NCBI GenBank assembly: GCA_964593705.1
Contig: CAZQIV010000020.1
Span: forward strand, 1 to 64,000
DNA from: SABY01 sp964593705
GTDB lineage: Bacteria > Bacteroidota > Bacteroidia > Bacteroidales > 4484-276
Length of the DNA stretch: 64,000 nucleotides
Direction: 5' to 3'
The translations under genes and the position numbers were made by a program. Numbering within the stretch: the first letter of the stretch is position 1; each line of letters starts with the position of its first letter. The notes beneath the pieces were generated by a model. That model ran no database searches and was not told the DNA's origin. It worked only from the letters and a program-made list of their open reading frames with translations. Below are positions 62,857 to 64,000 of the stretch, piece by piece.

Positions 62857-63267
62857 CTAACGTGGCCTTGTAGCCATAATCACCTTATGTTTGGTGTTGT
62901 ATTTTTCGTTAATCTTGTTTACGGCATCAATTACATTTACTACATATTGAACCTCCACTGATTGGTCAGAGCGCAAAACAACCGATCCCTCAACATCTCC
63001 GGCAAGCTCGTTACCCAGCAGAGTTTCAAGTTGCTCTTTTGCCACGGGTATTTCACCTATAAAATATTCAGCCCGATCGTTAATATAAACCGTAACGGTT
63101 TGTTTGGCCAGTGTTTTACTGCTGCTTTGCGGTAACAATAACTTGATGGCATTTGGCGCAACGAGGGTTGAAGTAAGCATGAAAAATATTAAAAGTAAGA
63201 ACACCAGATCCGACATGGAAGCCGTGCTAAACTGGATGCTTCTTTTATTTCGGGTTTCTATAGCCAT
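62857..63267 (-). CDS. ExbD/TolR-type biopolymer transport protein
   Basis: A 136-residue protein. The N-terminal helix SMSDLVFLLLIFFMLTSTLV has the conserved Asp of ExbD/TolR that carries protons. The periplasmic part (QTVTVYINDRAEYFIGEIPVAKEQLE; VLRSDQSVEVQYVVNVIDAV) is the usual domain. It forms the stator-like motor with the MotA/TolQ/ExbB protein encoded 24 bases upstream and serves the TonB-family protein downstream. Single copy here; many Bacteroidota encode two ExbD in tandem. Confidence 0.92.
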   Translation of the reverse strand: MAIETRNKRSIQFSTASMSDLVFLLLIFFMLTSTLVAPNAIKLLLPQSSSKTLAKQTVTVYINDRAEYFIGEIPVAKEQLETLLGNELAGDVEGSVVLRSDQSVEVQYVVNVIDAVNKINEKYNTKHKVIMATRPR

Positions 63268-63291
63268 AAATTTATTGATTTAAAGAAAGGT

Positions 63292-64000
63292 TTATTCAAC
63301 CGGTTCGTTCAGCACATCCATAAATTCGGTGGCACGGGCTTCAAGTTTAAATACCAGCTTTTCAACCCTCGCTACTAAAACATTGTAACAGATGAATGCT
63401 ATAATTCCAACAATCAGTCCGGCAACAGTGGTAATCATGGCCTGGTAAATTCCTGATGAGAGGAGCGCAATATCAATGTTGTTACCGGCCATCGACATAT
63501 CATAAAAGGCACGAATCATTCCGATAACTGTTCCCAAAAATCCGAGCATCGGGCCAGCCCCGGCAATGGTGGCCAGTGTAGCGATATTCTTTTCCAGTCG
63601 CGAAACTTCGAGTTTGCCTACATTTTCGATGGCAGCATTGATATCGTTGAGGGGTTTGCCAATTCGTAGCAATCCTTTTTCTATCATTCGTGCAATCGGG
63701 TTTTGGGTTTTGCGACATAAAGCCAGGGCAGCATCAATTTTTCCATCATGAATAAAATCACGAATATGATTCATAAAGTTATTGTCTTCGCGTGAGGCAT
63801 TGTTGATAATCAGGAATCTTTCGATAAAAATATAAATAGCGATAACTGAGAATATGGCGAGGATGGCCATGATCCATCCGCCTTTCATCGTGAGTTCCCA
63901 AATTGACATTGAGATTTCTCCAGCTTCTCCGCTCATTGCATTGTCGGCCGTGTTGTTAATGGCCTGGCCTGCCTGATTTACTTGTAATAAAATATGTGCT
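63292..64000 (-). CDS. MotA/TolQ/ExbB proton channel protein, 5' end outside window
   Basis: At least 214 residues of an ExbB/TolQ-type protein with three membrane helices: MKGGWIMAILAIFSVIAIYIF, then IATLAGAGPMLGFLGTVIGM and ALLSSGIYQAMITTVAGLIVGIIAF. The family motif LxxIAxxAGPMLGFLGTVxGM is clear. An ATG at 63936 exists, but the frame stays open to the window edge and the residues before it (AHILLQVNQAGQAINNTADN) look like a continuing exported N-terminus, as in many Bacteroidota ExbB proteins. The true start probably lies beyond position 64000. It forms an operon with exbD. Confidence 0.88.
   Translation of the reverse strand, partial: AHILLQVNQAGQAINNTADNAMSGEAGEISMSIWELTMKGGWIMAILAIFSVIAIYIFIERFLIINNASREDNNFMNHIRDFIHDGKIDAALALCRKTQNPIARMIEKGLLRIGKPLNDINAAIENVGKLEVSRLEKNIATLATIAGAGPMLGFLGTVIGMIRAFYDMSMAGNNIDIALLSSGIYQAMITTVAGLIVGIIAFICYNVLVARVEKLVFKLEARATEFMDVLNEPVE

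Overview
The window comes from a Bacteroidota chromosome, probably Bacteroidales/Marinilabiliales-like. The evidence is several secreted proteins with type IX secretion (T9SS) C-terminal sorting domains, a FISUMP protein, a CcsBA (ResB-CcsA) fusion, an IPExxxVDY-family gene beside pyruvate kinase, a PadR-PspC pair, an RND-TolC fusion, and TAnnTTTG-type -7 promoter boxes. It is a draft assembly: a 100-N gap lies at 14098-14197 inside a tandem repeat. I see no rRNA, tRNA, CRISPR array, complete transposase or prophage.

Layout. 0-5.8 kb: FISUMP protein, small membrane protein, thioredoxin-like protein, repeats, and a translationally coupled padR-pspC operon with a palindromic operator. 5.9-8.8 kb: a dense array of about 36 palindromic REP-like sequences. 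8.8-19.5 kb: a broken TPR-sensor kinase, dxs, a DUF59 protein, hutH with a repeat array at its 3' end, a fructosamine-kinase-like protein, an ECF sigma factor with a probable anti-sigma partner, and a T9SS-domain remnant. 19.9-31.8 kb: ccsBA, a DUF4143 ATPase, a DUF2202 lipoprotein, and a CusA-type pump fused to TolC plus its adaptor. 32.1-34.7 kb: an AlwI-type restriction-modification operon (controller, Dam-like methylase, frameshifted nuclease). 35.0-43.0 kb: a tightly packed operon of a T9SS cargo, PqqD-like protein, ATP-grasp ligase, type III PLP decarboxylase, urea transporter-M23 peptidase fusion, TPR/outer-membrane protein and TPR protein. I recognise the parts but not a described pathway, so it is my main candidate for a new system. 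43.4-46.4 kb: thioredoxin-glutaredoxin hybrid, groES without groEL, YitT-family protein. 46.7-61.2 kb: large secreted T9SS proteins, an NhaC-type antiporter, and pyk. 61.7-64.0 kb: a TonB-ExbD-ExbB operon, with the ExbB gene running off the window end.

Intergenic regions are unusually rich in dispersed structured repeats. These are REP palindromes, 82-84 bp units with 15-bp inverted ends in two clusters, perfect hairpin elements whose stems differ by compensatory changes, heptamer tandem repeats, and short direct repeats flanking two gene pairs (padR-pspC and grx-groES). Several genes are broken: the TPR-kinase, the AlwI nuclease, an XRE regulator, a T9SS-domain protein and a small Cys-rich ORF. 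Sequencing or assembly error cannot be excluded for the single-base disruptions.

All calls rest on reading the sequence and translations by eye. No database search was run.
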